From: an uncultured Paracoccaceae bacterium
GTDB taxonomy: Bacteria; Pseudomonadota; Alphaproteobacteria; Rhodobacterales; Rhodobacteraceae
DNA: 64,000 bases
Reading direction: 5' to 3'
Assembly: GCA_937872465.1 (NCBI GenBank)
Contig: CALMSR010000036.1
Span: 43,999-107,998, forward strand
This document shows, piece after piece, positions 53,778 to 63,281 of this stretch (positions are counted from its first letter, which is position 1; every line of letters starts with the position of its first letter). A model generated the notes under the pieces. The model was given only the letters and a program-made list of their open reading frames with translations, was not told the DNA's origin and did no database searches. A program made the translations under genes and the position numbers.

Positions 53778-55025
53778 TCAGGCCCGCGGCCGGATCAGCA
53801 TCGGCCCGTAGAGCAGGACGAAGCCGAGAAAGCCCGCGCACCAGCCGATGCCCGCGAGGGTGAGCAGCGGCACGGACCAGCCCGGCGCCAGCGCGGCGGC
53901 GATGCGCAGGAGCGCGGCCAGCGCCACCGCGAGATAGACGGCGACCGTCGCGGGCGGCGCGGTCAGCGCATGGCCGGTGTGGCCGCGCGTCGCGCGTGTC
54001 ATCACCGCCAGCGTCATCAGCCCGATCGCGCCGGCCGCCCAGGCATGGAGCCCGGCCATCTCCAGGCCGAAATCCGCCCTGAGCACGCCGGCGCCGGAGA
54101 GCAGGAAGCCCAGCGGCACGAAGCCATAGGCGAGGTGCAGCACCCAGACCAGCGCCTCCGGGCCGGTGCGCCAGGGCTGCCAGCGCGCCTGCCGCACCAG
54201 CTGCAGCGCGCCGCCTGCGACCAGGATCAGACCCGCCGCCCGGGTCGGGCCGGGCGCCATCGGCAGGACCGCCCAGAGCAGCAGGCCCAGTGCGCCGCCC
54301 GCGACCACGAATGCATCGAACCGGTTGAACGGCACCGGCAGCGCGCCCGGCTCCCGGCGCTTGAGCCAGTTGGTGGTGAAGCTCGGGACGATCCGCCCGC
54401 CGATCAGGGTGATGAGAAAGACCGTGATCGCGATGCCGAGCCGGTCGCCGCGGACCGGGGCGCCGCCCTGCAGCAGCTCGGCGTGAAAGAGCGCCTGCGC
54501 GATCCCGAGCAGGATCACCGCGCCGAGCACAGGCAGGTTGCGCCAGTTGCGCCCGGCGAGGATCTCGCGGCCGAGAAAGACCGCGAGCGTCACCGGGAAG
54601 GCGGTGGCGAGCGCTGCCACGAGAGCGCCGGGCAGCAGGCCGGCCGCGGCGACGGCGAGGCGCCCCGCCAGCCAGACCGCGACGAGCCCGAGCAGCGGCC
54701 AGCCGACCACCGGAAGCCGCCCCGTCCAGTTGGGCACCGCCGTGAGGAGGAAGCCCGCGACCACCGCCGGGACGAAGCCGAAGACCAGCTCATGCGCATG
54801 CCAGGCCAGCGGCGGCCAGTCCCCCGGCGAGGCCATGGCGCCGGTCAGCACCAGCAGCCAGACCAGGACCACCGTGGCGGCATAGGCGCCGCCGATCAGG
54901 AAGAAGGGACGGAAGCCGAAGCTGAGCAGCGCCGGGCCGCGCCAGGCCCGCATGCGCTGCATGGTCGTCGGAACCCGGTCCCGGGACGGCGCGGGCTCGC
55001 CCCTCGTGCGATCGGCAGGCGGCAT
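53778..55025 (-). CDS. nnrS: NnrS-family membrane protein
   Basis: This 415-residue membrane protein has about 12 helices. NnrS proteins are haem- and copper-containing membrane proteins linked with nitric-oxide stress. The front carries ALLSFGFRPFFLIGGAYAAT and WHAHELVFGFVPAVVAGFLL, both typical, with TAVPNWTGRLPVVGWPLLGL next and RIVPSFTTNWLKRREPGALP near the middle. ATG 55025 has GGGAG upstream. No nitrite or NO reductase gene is in the window, so its partner system is unknown. Confidence 0.88.
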   Translation of the reverse strand: MPPADRTRGEPAPSRDRVPTTMQRMRAWRGPALLSFGFRPFFLIGGAYAATVVLVWLLVLTGAMASPGDWPPLAWHAHELVFGFVPAVVAGFLLTAVPNWTGRLPVVGWPLLGLVAVWLAGRLAVAAAGLLPGALVAALATAFPVTLAVFLGREILAGRNWRNLPVLGAVILLGIAQALFHAELLQGGAPVRGDRLGIAITVFLITLIGGRIVPSFTTNWLKRREPGALPVPFNRFDAFVVAGGALGLLLWAVLPMAPGPTRAAGLILVAGGALQLVRQARWQPWRTGPEALVWVLHLAYGFVPLGFLLSGAGVLRADFGLEMAGLHAWAAGAIGLMTLAVMTRATRGHTGHALTAPPATVAVYLAVALAALLRIAAALAPGWSVPLLTLAGIGWCAGFLGFVLLYGPMLIRPRA

Positions 55026-55068
55026 CGGCGCGGCTCCCTGCGCGTCGCCGGGACGGCCGGCGACCGAA

Positions 55069-55097
55069 GGGCACCGCCGGTCCTGCCGGCGGTGCCC
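55069..55097. other. 12-bp stem hairpin between nnrS and NCS1 transporter genes
   Basis: GGGCACCGCCGG and CCGGCGGTGCCC pair perfectly around a TCCTG loop. It lies between the end of the transporter gene and the start of nnrS on the same strand. It is probably a terminator lacking a T-run, as is common in GC-rich DNA. Confidence 0.5.
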
Positions 55098-55167
55098 CCA
55101 GCCTCTTGCCCGCTCGCCCGATGCGCGTCAAGCCGGGCGCCGCGGGGCGCCCGGCGGGCGGCGCGGG

Positions 55168-56640
55168 TCAGTGGAACCCGGCCGATTCCGACCGGTCGTG
55201 CGACTGCCGCGCGGCGTCTCCCATCAGCAGGTAATGGAAGAGCCCGCCCAGGGCCGCGCCGATGATCCAGCCGAAGCCGGTGAGCGCGGCCAGCGCCGGA
55301 ACCCAGACCGTCGCCACCGAGAACACCGCCGCTGCGGCGAAGGCATAGATCGCCTTGCGGTTCCAGCCGGCATCGTAGTGATAGGCGCCGGAGGGGTCCT
55401 GGGTGAAGAGATCCTGCAGGTTCACCTTGCGCTTGCGCACCAGGTAATAGTCGGCGACGAGGATCCCGTAGAGCGGCGCCAGCACCGCGCCCAGCGTGTC
55501 CACGAAGCCGGCGATGCCGATGCGGCTGATCACCGTCACCCAGAGCGCGCCGATGAAGAAGGCGATCACGGCGGTGATGATGCCGCCCATCTTGGCCGAG
55601 ATCTTCGACGGCGCGAGATTGGCGATGTCATAGGCCGGCGGGATGAAATTCGCCACGAGGTTGATGCCGACCGTCGCCGCGAAGAAGGTGATCGCCGCGA
55701 TCACCGTCAGCCAGATGTTGTCCACCCGATCGACGATATCGGCCGGGTTGGTCAGCTTCTCGCCGAAGATCACCACGGTGCCGGCGGTGATGAAGAGCGC
55801 GATGAAGGAGAAGAACGCCATCGAGACCGGCAGCCCCCAGAAGTTGCCGGTCCGCATCTGTCCCTCGGTCTTCACGAAGCGCGAGAAGTCGCCGAAGTTG
55901 ATGATCACCGCCGCGAAGTAAGCGATCATCGTGCCGACGACGGCGATGAAACCGGCGATGGTGCTGCGCTCGGCCTCGCCCGGCGCCTGGAAGATGTTGC
56001 CGACCTCGGTCAGGAGCGCCCCGCCGGCCTTCCACCAGATCACCAGCAGGAGCGCGATCATCACCGCATAGACGAAGGGACCGGCCCAGTTCAGGAACTT
56101 GCCGACCCACTCGATGCCCATCATGAAGAGCCCGACCTGGAAGACGCAGACGATCATGTAGGAGATCCAGCCCATGGCCGTCATGCCGAGGAACTGCGCC
56201 CCGTCCTGCCCGCCGAACAGCGAATGCAGCAGCAGCGCCACCGCCGTCGAGGCGAAATAGGTCTGCACCCCGTACCAGAAGATCGCGACGATGCCGCGGA
56301 TCGTCGCCGGGAACTTCGCCCCCTGCACCCCCATGGCGACCCGCGCCATCACCGGATAGGGCACCCCGTATTTCACGCTGGGCCGCCCGGTGAGGTTCAC
56401 CAGCCACATCACGATGAAGCCGGCCACCACGATGGCGGCGAAGGTTAGCCAGCCGTTCAACCCGTAGGAGATGAACAGCGACGCCGCCAGCGTGTAGCCG
56501 AAGAGGCTCTGGATGTCGTTGTTCCAGACGTTGAAGATCTCGAAGGCCCCCCAGTGCCTCTTTTCCGGCGACAGGGGCGCGAGATCCTCGTTCCATAGCT
56601 CCCCGTCGTGCACTTCTATATCGTAATTCATCTCGGTCAC
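55168..56640 (-). CDS. NCS1-family permease (nucleobase/hydantoin type)
   Basis: This 490-residue sodium- or proton-coupled transporter of the NCS1 family takes up nucleobases, allantoin or hydantoins. About 12 membrane segments are visible. GAFEIFNVWNNDIQSLFGYT opens the protein, GRPSVKYGVPYPVMARVAMG is the family signature near helix 3, and NFGDFSRFVKTEGQMRTGNF follows in the middle. GTG 56640 is chosen because GGAGAG stands 6 bp before it; the ATG three codons later has no site. The upstream gene is the racemase, across a strong hairpin. Confidence 0.9.
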   Translation of the reverse strand: MTEMNYDIEVHDGELWNEDLAPLSPEKRHWGAFEIFNVWNNDIQSLFGYTLAASLFISYGLNGWLTFAAIVVAGFIVMWLVNLTGRPSVKYGVPYPVMARVAMGVQGAKFPATIRGIVAIFWYGVQTYFASTAVALLLHSLFGGQDGAQFLGMTAMGWISYMIVCVFQVGLFMMGIEWVGKFLNWAGPFVYAVMIALLLVIWWKAGGALLTEVGNIFQAPGEAERSTIAGFIAVVGTMIAYFAAVIINFGDFSRFVKTEGQMRTGNFWGLPVSMAFFSFIALFITAGTVVIFGEKLTNPADIVDRVDNIWLTVIAAITFFAATVGINLVANFIPPAYDIANLAPSKISAKMGGIITAVIAFFIGALWVTVISRIGIAGFVDTLGAVLAPLYGILVADYYLVRKRKVNLQDLFTQDPSGAYHYDAGWNRKAIYAFAAAAVFSVATVWVPALAALTGFGWIIGAALGGLFHYLLMGDAARQSHDRSESAGFH

Positions 56641-56714
56641 TCTCGTCTCTCCAGCTGGTATTATGGGGTATTCCAGAGGCGCAGCTCGCTGCACTTCGCC
56701 TCTGTTCCTGCAAG

Positions 56715-56739
56715 ACGCTACGCCCATCGGGCGTAGCGT
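56715..56739 (-). other. 11-bp stem hairpin between racemase and permease genes
   Basis: ACGCTACGCCC and GGGCGTAGCGT pair perfectly around a 3-base loop. It sits 75 bp before the permease start. No T-run is present, so it is likely to modulate or process the message between the two genes. Confidence 0.55.
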
Positions 56740-56770
56740 GGAAGCGGCAATTCCGGACCGCGCGCCGATT

Positions 56771-57538
56771 CTAGGCGTATTTGGTCTCGTGGATGCGCAC
56801 CCGCGGCTTGGGCGCATAGCCGGCGAAGGCGCCGGCGTAGGGCTTCGGCAGCGGGTAGGCGAGGTCGCCGTGCTTGCTCGTGCCGAGGCCGCAGCCGACC
56901 AGCGCCTCTACCATCTTGGTCGCGATGGTGACGCCATCGATGACCGGGATGCCGATGTCGGCCTCGATGGCCTTGGCGAGATCGGCCATGCCGCCGCATC
57001 CGAGAACGATCGCGCCGGAGCCGTCCTCGTCGCGGGCGCGCAGGCATTCCTCGGTGATGATGCGGCGCGCATCCGAGCCTTCGTCCTCCAGGGCCAGCAC
57101 CTCGAGCTCGCAGGCACGGATCGCGCGGCAGAAATGGTCCATGCCGTAGGCATGGGCCAGGTGCTCGGCGATGATCTTGGTGCGGCCGAGGGTCGTCACG
57201 ACCGAGAAGCCGGTCGCGATGAAGGAAGCCGCGTGCATGGCGGCCTCGGCGATGCCGAGCACGGGGCCAGTGGCGACCTCCCGGGCGGCGAGCAGGCCCG
57301 GGTCGCCGAAGCAGGCGATGACGTAGCCGTCGACGCCCTCGGCCTCGCCGCGGTAGATCTCCTCGAGCAACGCCATGCCGCTGACGGCCTCGTCGTAATG
57401 GCCCTCGATCGAGACGGGCCCGTTCTCGGGATTGACCGCGATGATCTCGGTGCCGGGAGCCGCCACCGACCGGGCCGCCTCGCCGATCTTCGCGGTCATG
57501 GAGGCGGTGGTGTTCGGGTTGATGACCTTGATGCGCAT
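56771..57538 (-). CDS. Hydantoin racemase (Asp/Glu racemase superfamily)
   Basis: This 255-residue racemase interconverts D- and L-5-substituted hydantoins in the HyuE group. MRIKVINPNTTASMTAKIGE is the typical start. The two catalytic cysteines are visible in GYVIACFGDPGLLAAREVA and AIVLGCGGMADLAKAIEADI. The ATG has AAGGA upstream. It lies between two NCS1 permease genes, separated from each by a hairpin. Allantoin racemase belongs to the same family and cannot be excluded. Confidence 0.88.
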   Translation of the reverse strand: MRIKVINPNTTASMTAKIGEAARSVAAPGTEIIAVNPENGPVSIEGHYDEAVSGMALLEEIYRGEAEGVDGYVIACFGDPGLLAAREVATGPVLGIAEAAMHAASFIATGFSVVTTLGRTKIIAEHLAHAYGMDHFCRAIRACELEVLALEDEGSDARRIITEECLRARDEDGSGAIVLGCGGMADLAKAIEADIGIPVIDGVTIATKMVEALVGCGLGTSKHGDLAYPLPKPYAGAFAGYAPKPRVRIHETKYA

Positions 57539-57568
57539 TTCGTTCTATCCTTGTTCTGGCTTGGGGAG

Positions 57569-57589
57569 GCCGCCCCGTGAAGGGGCGGC
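57569..57589 (-). other. Hairpin between second NCS1 permease and racemase genes
   Basis: GCCGCCCC and GGGGCGGC form an 8-bp stem with a GTGAA loop. It sits just after the upstream permease gene on the minus strand. Its role may be 3'-end protection of the permease message (inference). Confidence 0.5.
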
Positions 57590-57596
57590 GGGAGGG

Positions 57597-58952
57597 TCAG
57601 GCGCGGAAACGCTGCGCCGGACCCCAGTGCTGCATCAGCAGCCAGTAGGTCAGGCCCGCGGGGATCAGGCTGGCGTACCAGGAGATCGACGAGAAGGTGA
57701 GCGCGACCGCGGCGCCGACCAGCGACGCGATGACCGCGGCCCAGTTCACGCCGCTGTACGGGCCCGCCTCGTCGTAGAACTTCTCGACGTCGAGCGTCTG
57801 GCGCCGGATCACGTAGTAGTCGACCACCATCACCGCGAAGATCGGACCGAGGAAGGCCGAGTAGGTCTGCACGAAGAGCTGCAGGCCGGCGGCGCTCTCT
57901 TCCTGGACGAGTTTCCAGGGGAAGGTGGCGAAGGCGAGGAAGCCGACGATCACGGTCGCGACCCTGAACGGCAGCTTGAAGACGTCCATGAGCACGTAGG
58001 TCGGCGGGATCACGTTGTTCAGGACGTTGGTGGTGACCTGCGCGAAGATGATGAAGAGCAGGGTCACGATCAGGAGCGGCGTGTTGTCGACGGCGCTCGA
58101 GAACACCTGGATCGTGTCGGTGATGCCGGTCGCGCCGGTCACCATCAGGCCGATCAGGCCCATGAACAGCGTCACCGGACCGATCGACATCGCATAGATC
58201 GTCGTCAAGAGGCCGCGGCTCGATCCGTGAACATGCTCCCGGGAGTAGTCGCTGACGTTCAGGATCATCGTCGAGTAGATGCCGAGGAAGAGCATCGTCG
58301 CACCCCAGAACGGCAGCCCCCAGGTGCCCTCGATGTTCACGAGGTTGCTCGTGATCTCGTCGCCGAAGCGGATGATGACGTTGACGAACATGTAGGCGAG
58401 CGAGCAGAGGATGAAGATGGCACCGATGTTCTCGAGCCATTTGATCCCCTGGAAGCCCAGCACGCTCAGCGCGGTCTGCAGCAGCTGGAACGTGATGAAC
58501 CAGAACACGATGTTGTCGAAGCCGAAGAGCAGCACCGAGATCGCGTTCAGGGCGCCGGCGCCGATCCAGCTCTGGAACCCGAACCACACGATCGCCGGAA
58601 AGGCGCGCACGAGGCCCGGGAACCGGGTGCCCTTGAACCCGAAGGCGCTGCGGGCCTGCACCATGAACGGGATGCCGTATTTGTAGCCGGCGGCGCCGTT
58701 GATCATCAGCGCGAGGCCGATGATGAAGCAGCCGATCAGGATCGCGACGGTCGCCTGGGTCAGGTTCAGGATGCCGACGATCGACGAGCCCATGGTGAAG
58801 GTCCCGATCGAGACGCAGCCGCCCATCCAGGCGAAGAGATAGGACCAGCGACCCATGATCCGGGTCTGCTGTGGAGCGAGGGATTCCTCGCCAGCGGCCT
58901 TGTGGCCGTGAGCGGCCGCGGCCGCCTGGTCTTCAATTTGTGCAGTGGACAT
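57597..58952 (-). CDS. NCS1-family permease (cytosine/hydantoin type)
   Basis: This 451-residue transporter has about 12 helices and is the second NCS1 protein here, only distantly like the first. SYLFAWMGGCVSIGTFTMGS opens the membrane part, GYKYGIPFMVQARSAFGFKG is the family signature, and VSDYSREHVHGSSRGLLTTI lies in a central loop. ATG 58952 has GGAGG upstream. It leads the minus-strand group permease-racemase-permease and faces the divergent GntR gene, its probable regulator. Two permeases may separate stereoisomers or different ureides (inference). Confidence 0.9.
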   Translation of the reverse strand: MSTAQIEDQAAAAAHGHKAAGEESLAPQQTRIMGRWSYLFAWMGGCVSIGTFTMGSSIVGILNLTQATVAILIGCFIIGLALMINGAAGYKYGIPFMVQARSAFGFKGTRFPGLVRAFPAIVWFGFQSWIGAGALNAISVLLFGFDNIVFWFITFQLLQTALSVLGFQGIKWLENIGAIFILCSLAYMFVNVIIRFGDEITSNLVNIEGTWGLPFWGATMLFLGIYSTMILNVSDYSREHVHGSSRGLLTTIYAMSIGPVTLFMGLIGLMVTGATGITDTIQVFSSAVDNTPLLIVTLLFIIFAQVTTNVLNNVIPPTYVLMDVFKLPFRVATVIVGFLAFATFPWKLVQEESAAGLQLFVQTYSAFLGPIFAVMVVDYYVIRRQTLDVEKFYDEAGPYSGVNWAAVIASLVGAAVALTFSSISWYASLIPAGLTYWLLMQHWGPAQRFRA

Positions 58953-59031
58953 GCCTTCGATGCCTCCAAGTCGGGTTTCAGTTCCGATCAGCCCCCCAGA
59001 TGAGGCCTTGCATCGCAGCCTCTGAAGCGCT

Positions 59032-59047
59032 ACGTAAAATGTTACGT
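59032..59047. promoter_or_regulatory. Perfect inverted repeat ACGTAA-N4-TTACGT, candidate GntR operator
   Basis: This 16-bp palindrome sits in the 178-bp divergent region between the NCS1 permease gene and the GntR gene. Its place and symmetry suit binding by the GntR protein to control both directions. Confidence 0.5.
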
Positions 59048-59130
59048 GGGATTTGATCAGACATACAGGTCGGAAACATGCGAAGGACCTTCAGGACCTT
59101 TTTGAAGATCGAGCCGAGGGAGGATGATCG

Positions 59131-59796
59131 GTGAACAGGGAAACGCGGGTCGGGGACGCGCTGCTGGCCGATCAGGCCTATGCCCGGCTGATCGAGCTAC
59201 TTCGCTCCGGCGAGCTGCGCAGCAGCCAGTTCGTCTCGATGCCGGAACTGGTGGAGGTGCTCGACCTGCCGCTCGCCGCCACGCGCGAGGCGGTCAAGCG
59301 CGCCGATGCCCGCGGGCTGGTGGACATCCTGCCCAAGCGCGGCGTCCTGGTGATGGGCGCCGGCCCGGAGACGACCCGGGACTGCCTCGACCTGCGCGCG
59401 CTGCTGGATTCGGAGGGCGCGCGCCGGCTGGTCCGCACCGGCGCGGAGCCCGATCTCGGGGCGCTGCGCGCGACCCATCTGGCGCTGATCGAGGATGCCG
59501 AACGCGCCATGACCCCGGATCTGCCCCGGCGTGCCATCGCCACCGACCTCAGCCTGCATGACGCCCTGGGCGCCAGCCTCGGCAATCCGCTGGCCAAGGA
59601 CGCCTATAACGTCAACCGCGACCGGATCGCGGTGATCCAGAACACCCGCCCCTTCCTGCCCGACCGCATCGTGCCGGCGATGCGCGAGCACCTCGTCATC
59701 ATCGAGGCGCTGGCCCGCCGCGACGCGGAAGCCGCGGTCTCGGCCATCGAGCTGCACTACCGGGAGACGCTGCGCTGGTGGGGCATCCTCGTCTGA
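59131..59796 (+). CDS. GntR-family regulator (FCD domain)
   Basis: This 221-residue regulator has a winged helix (about 14-75: YARLIELLRSGELRSSQFVS, then LPLAATREAVKRADARGLVD) and an FCD ligand-binding domain (about 90-215) with the usual metal-site histidines (SLHDALGASLGN, then MREHLVIIEAL and ELHYRETL). The start is GTG 59131 with GGAGGATG upstream. It diverges from the NCS1-racemase genes and probably represses them until the ligand appears. The ligand is unknown. Confidence 0.9.
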   Translation: MNRETRVGDALLADQAYARLIELLRSGELRSSQFVSMPELVEVLDLPLAATREAVKRADARGLVDILPKRGVLVMGAGPETTRDCLDLRALLDSEGARRLVRTGAEPDLGALRATHLALIEDAERAMTPDLPRRAIATDLSLHDALGASLGNPLAKDAYNVNRDRIAVIQNTRPFLPDRIVPAMREHLVIIEALARRDAEAAVSAIELHYRETLRWWGILV

Positions 59797-59833
59797 GGTC
59801 CCGCAAGGCCCCCGGACCCGTCCGGCGGGCCGG

Positions 59834-61105
59834 TCACCCGTTCTCGCGCAGCACCCGCCCGGCGAGATAGAGCGAGCCGCAGATCAGGATGCGCGCGCCG
59901 GGGTCAGCGGCGGCGATCTCGCGCACCGCCGCGGCCAGGCTGGCGGCGGGGCGGGCCCGGAGCCCCGCCGCCTCCGCCGCCGCGACGGTCTGGCCGGCAC
60001 TCAGCGTCGCCGCCTCGCCGGGAATGTCGACGCCCGCGAGATCTTCCGCGCAATCCGCCAGCGGCGCGAGGAAGCCCGCCACGTCCTTGGTGTTGAGCAT
60101 GCCGCAAACCAGATGCAGCGGCCGCGGCCGCAGCCGGCCCAGAGCCTCGGCCAGCGCGATGCCGGCGGCTGGATTATGGCCGCCGTCGAGCCAGAGCTCC
60201 GCCGCTCCGGCCGCCTCCACCAGCGGGCCGTGGCGCAGCCGCTGCAGCCGCGCCGGCCAGACCGCCCCGGTCATGGCCGCGGCACAGCCCGCCTCGCCGG
60301 TCCCGAGCCCGCGCAGCACCGCGAGCGCCATGCCGGCATTCTCCACCTGATGCCGCCCGATCAGCCCCGGCAGCGGCAGGTCGATGAGCCCCGCGCCGTC
60401 CTGGAAGGCGAGCCGCCCGTGCTCCTCCCAGACCTGCCACTCCATGCCCTCGGCTACGAGCGGCGCGCCCACGGCCTCCGCCCGCGCCACGATCGCGTCC
60501 CAGGCCTCCGCCTGCTGCGCGCCGACGACGCAGGGCACGCCGGGCTTGAGGATGCCCGCCTTCTCGAAGGCGATCTGCGGCAGGGTCTCGCCGAGATACT
60601 GCTGGTGGTCGAGCGAGACCGGCGTGATGACGCAGGCCCGCGGCCGGTCGATCACGTTGGTCGCGTCGAGCCGCCCGCCGAGCCCCACCTCGAGCAGCAC
60701 CCATTCCGCCGGCGTCTCGGCCATGGCGAGCATCGCCGCCGCGGTGGTGATCTCGAAGAAGGTGATCGGCGCGCCGCCGTTCGCCTCCTCGCAATGCTCC
60801 AGCAGCGCCAGCAGCCGCTCCTCGGAGACGAGCTCGCCCGCCAGCCGGATGCGCTCGTGGAATCGCGCCAGATGCGGCGAGGTATAGACATGGACCCGCG
60901 CGCCGCCGGCCTCGAGCCCGGCGCAGATCATGGCGATGGTCGAGCCCTTGCCGTTGGTCCCGGCCACGTGGATCACCGGCGGCAGCCGCCGCTCGGGATG
61001 GCCGAGCGCCGCGAGCAGCCGCTCCACCCGGCCGAGCGTCAGGTCGATGATCTTGGGATGCAGCGACATCAGGCGTTCGAGAACGCGGTCGCTCCCGGGG
61101 GTCAT
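59834..61105 (-). CDS. folC: Folylpolyglutamate/dihydrofolate synthase FolC
   Basis: FolC adds glutamate to dihydropteroate or folates. The 423 residues show the ATP loop [40 protein letters not shown], and [20 protein letters not shown] with [40 protein letters not shown] and [18 protein letters not shown] close the protein. ATG 61105 overlaps the accD stop by 4 nt, the normal accD-folC pair. Confidence 0.96.
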   Translation of the reverse strand: MTPGSDRVLERLMSLHPKIIDLTLGRVERLLAALGHPERRLPPVIHVAGTNGKGSTIAMICAGLEAGGARVHVYTSPHLARFHERIRLAGELVSEERLLALLEHCEEANGGAPITFFEITTAAAMLAMAETPAEWVLLEVGLGGRLDATNVIDRPRACVITPVSLDHQQYLGETLPQIAFEKAGILKPGVPCVVGAQQAEAWDAIVARAEAVGAPLVAEGMEWQVWEEHGRLAFQDGAGLIDLPLPGLIGRHQVENAGMALAVLRGLGTGEAGCAAAMTGAVWPARLQRLRHGPLVEAAGAAELWLDGGHNPAAGIALAEALGRLRPRPLHLVCGMLNTKDVAGFLAPLADCAEDLAGVDIPGEAATLSAGQTVAAAEAAGLRARPAASLAAAVREIAAADPGARILICGSLYLAGRVLRENG

Positions 61106-62013
61106 GGCACGGCGGCGGGCTCGGGCGTCTCGGCCGGCGCCGGCAGGTCCCCGTGCGCATAGGGCGGCTCGCCGGTCAGGAGCCGCAAGAGCGTGCCGAG
61201 CTCGTCGCGCATGTCCTTGCGCGCCACCACCCGGTCGAGCATGCCGTGGTCGAGCAGGTATTCGGCGCGCTGGAAGCCCTCGGGCAGGGTCTCGCGGATG
61301 GTCTGCTCGATCACCCGCGGCCCGGCGAAGCAGATCAGCGCGCCCGGCTCGGCGATCTGGATGTCCCCGAGCATGGCGTAGCTCGCGGTCACGCCGCCGG
61401 TGGTGGGATGGGTGAGCACCACGACATAAGGCAGCCCGGCCTCCTTCAGCATCGCCACCGCCACGGTGGTGCGGGGCATCTGCATCAGGCTGAGGATCCC
61501 CTCCTGCATGCGCGCCCCGCCCGCCGCCGCGAAGAGCACCAGCGGGCATTTCCGCTTCACCGCGCGCTCCGCCGCCGCGACGATGGCATTGCCCACATGC
61601 ATGCCCATCGAGCCGCCCATGAAGCCGAAATCCTGCCCGGCGCAGATCACCTTCAGCCGGCCGATATCGCCCTCGGCGACCAGCATCGCTTCCTCCTCGC
61701 CGGTCTTGCGCCGCGCCTCGCGCAGCCGGTCGGGGTATTTCTTCTGGTCGCGGAAGCCGAGCGGGTCGGCCAGCGGCTTGGGAACGGGGATCTCCACGAA
61801 GATGCCGCCGTCGAAGAGCGTCCGGAAACGGTCGCGCGGGCTGATCGGCATGTGATGCCCGCAATTGGTGCAGACGTTGAGTGCCTCGGCCAGCTCGCGG
61901 TGGAACAGCATCGTGCCGCATTCGTCGCATTTCACCCAGAGGTTCTCGGGAACCTCGCGGCGCGTGAAGAGCGAGTTGATCTTCGGACGGACGTAGTTCG
62001 AGATCCAGTTCAT
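61102..62013 (-). CDS. accD: Acetyl-CoA carboxylase carboxyltransferase subunit beta
   Basis: AccD, with AccA, moves carboxyl from biotin to acetyl-CoA, the first step of fatty-acid synthesis. The 303 residues begin with [15 protein letters not shown]. The four-cysteine zinc site is clear in [16 protein letters not shown] and [30 protein letters not shown], then [20 protein letters not shown], form the carboxyltransferase core. Confidence 0.97.
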   Translation of the reverse strand: MNWISNYVRPKINSLFTRREVPENLWVKCDECGTMLFHRELAEALNVCTNCGHHMPISPRDRFRTLFDGGIFVEIPVPKPLADPLGFRDQKKYPDRLREARRKTGEEEAMLVAEGDIGRLKVICAGQDFGFMGGSMGMHVGNAIVAAAERAVKRKCPLVLFAAAGGARMQEGILSLMQMPRTTVAVAMLKEAGLPYVVVLTHPTTGGVTASYAMLGDIQIAEPGALICFAGPRVIEQTIRETLPEGFQRAEYLLDHGMLDRVVARKDMRDELGTLLRLLTGEPPYAHGDLPAPAETPEPAAVP

Positions 62014-62296
62014 GCGCGGCAGGGTCCCCGGGCGGCTGACCCCGCCTAACTAGAGTTCGCCCGCCGCATTTGCAATCGCCGCCGCTCTGCCGGCCGCGGC
62101 CCCGAGCTCCGGCACGGGCGGCAACGGCCGGTCGCCGGCATCGCAGCCCCGGTTTTTGACGCTTCTGTCACGATGCTTTGACGTCGGTCTGGAACGAATC
62201 TTCACGCCGATGGTGGCGGCAGAGCGGGCGGGCCGGGTCCTCCCTGGACCCCGGCCGGAGGGCGATCGCAGGCGACGATCGAGGGGGGAGAGCTTC

Positions 62297-63037
62297 ATGG
62301 ACGCATATTTCACCGACGGTCGATTCTGCAGCCGCCGCTCCGATCCCTCCCGAGGCGTCCGCGGCGCGGAAAACGGCAGCAGTCTGGGCCCGCCCCGCGG
62401 CCTGAAGGCGCGGCCGCTGAAGATGCGCGACGCGGGCTTGCCGGGGCGGCCGCTGCCCTATGCCTTTCTCGTCCAGCAGCCCAGGCAGGAGGAAATCGAC
62501 TGGATCAGATCGCGCATCCTCAACCTGGCCACCCCGCTGGCCTCGCTGAGCCTGCGGATCCGCGCCCTGGACGAGGAGGGGCTCGCCGTCGAGCCCGGCA
62601 TCGCCGACAGCGAATGGGACCCGTCCTGGACCTGGGAGGTCACCACGCCCGAGGCCAGGATCGCCGCCGGATGCGACCTGCCGTGGTACGTCCAGGCCGC
62701 CTGCGATTCCGGCTTCACGGATTTTCGCGTGCGCGACGCGGACGGCGTCTACCACGTGCTCGCCCTGAACGGATGCCGGAACGCGTTCTGCGGCGAATTC
62801 ACCCTGCGCAGCTTCCGCGTCGCCACCATCCGCACCTTCGCGGTCTCCTGGGCATCGGATCCGCGCAACGTCGACGCCAAGGGCCGGCTGCAGTTTCCCA
62901 GCGAGATCGACATTGCCGGCGGCCGCGGCCCGGTCTCGCCGATCGACCGGCTCCAGCTCACCGCCGTCTGCGGCGACGACACGGTCATCACGGATCCCTA
63001 TTTCGGGAAGCTGCGGCTCAGGATCTCGCTCGCCTGA
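62297..63037 (+). CDS. Unknown protein, 246 residues
   Basis: I do not recognise this protein. ATG 62297 has GGGGGGAG 6 bp upstream, a strong site. The first 50 residues are basic and low in complexity, followed by a helical stretch (QQPRQEEIDWIRSRILNLAT) and a beta-rich remainder with scattered tryptophans (DSEWDPSWTWEVTTPEARIA, LNGCRNAFCGEFTLRSFRVA). A signal peptide or membrane segment is not seen. It diverges from accD and stands alone before ilvD. Confidence 0.6.
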   Translation: MDAYFTDGRFCSRRSDPSRGVRGAENGSSLGPPRGLKARPLKMRDAGLPGRPLPYAFLVQQPRQEEIDWIRSRILNLATPLASLSLRIRALDEEGLAVEPGIADSEWDPSWTWEVTTPEARIAAGCDLPWYVQAACDSGFTDFRVRDADGVYHVLALNGCRNAFCGEFTLRSFRVATIRTFAVSWASDPRNVDAKGRLQFPSEIDIAGGRGPVSPIDRLQLTAVCGDDTVITDPYFGKLRLRISLA

Positions 63038-63281
63038 GGGCGCGAGGCCCGACGCCGGTCCGCTCGCCCGGAAGCGCGAGCCGCCCCTGGACGGCGCGCC
63101 TCGCGCGCCGGCCCCCGGCAGGGCCGGGGCCCTCGGCCCGCGTGGGACGGGACCCGACGGCGAGGGAGGCTGGTATGGGCGCCAGATGCGATCATCCCGC
63201 CGTGCCACCCGGCGGCGCTTGTGATTTTCCGACCTCTCGCCTATGCCCGGGCTTACCCATACTGCGAGCGTGAGGACGACC

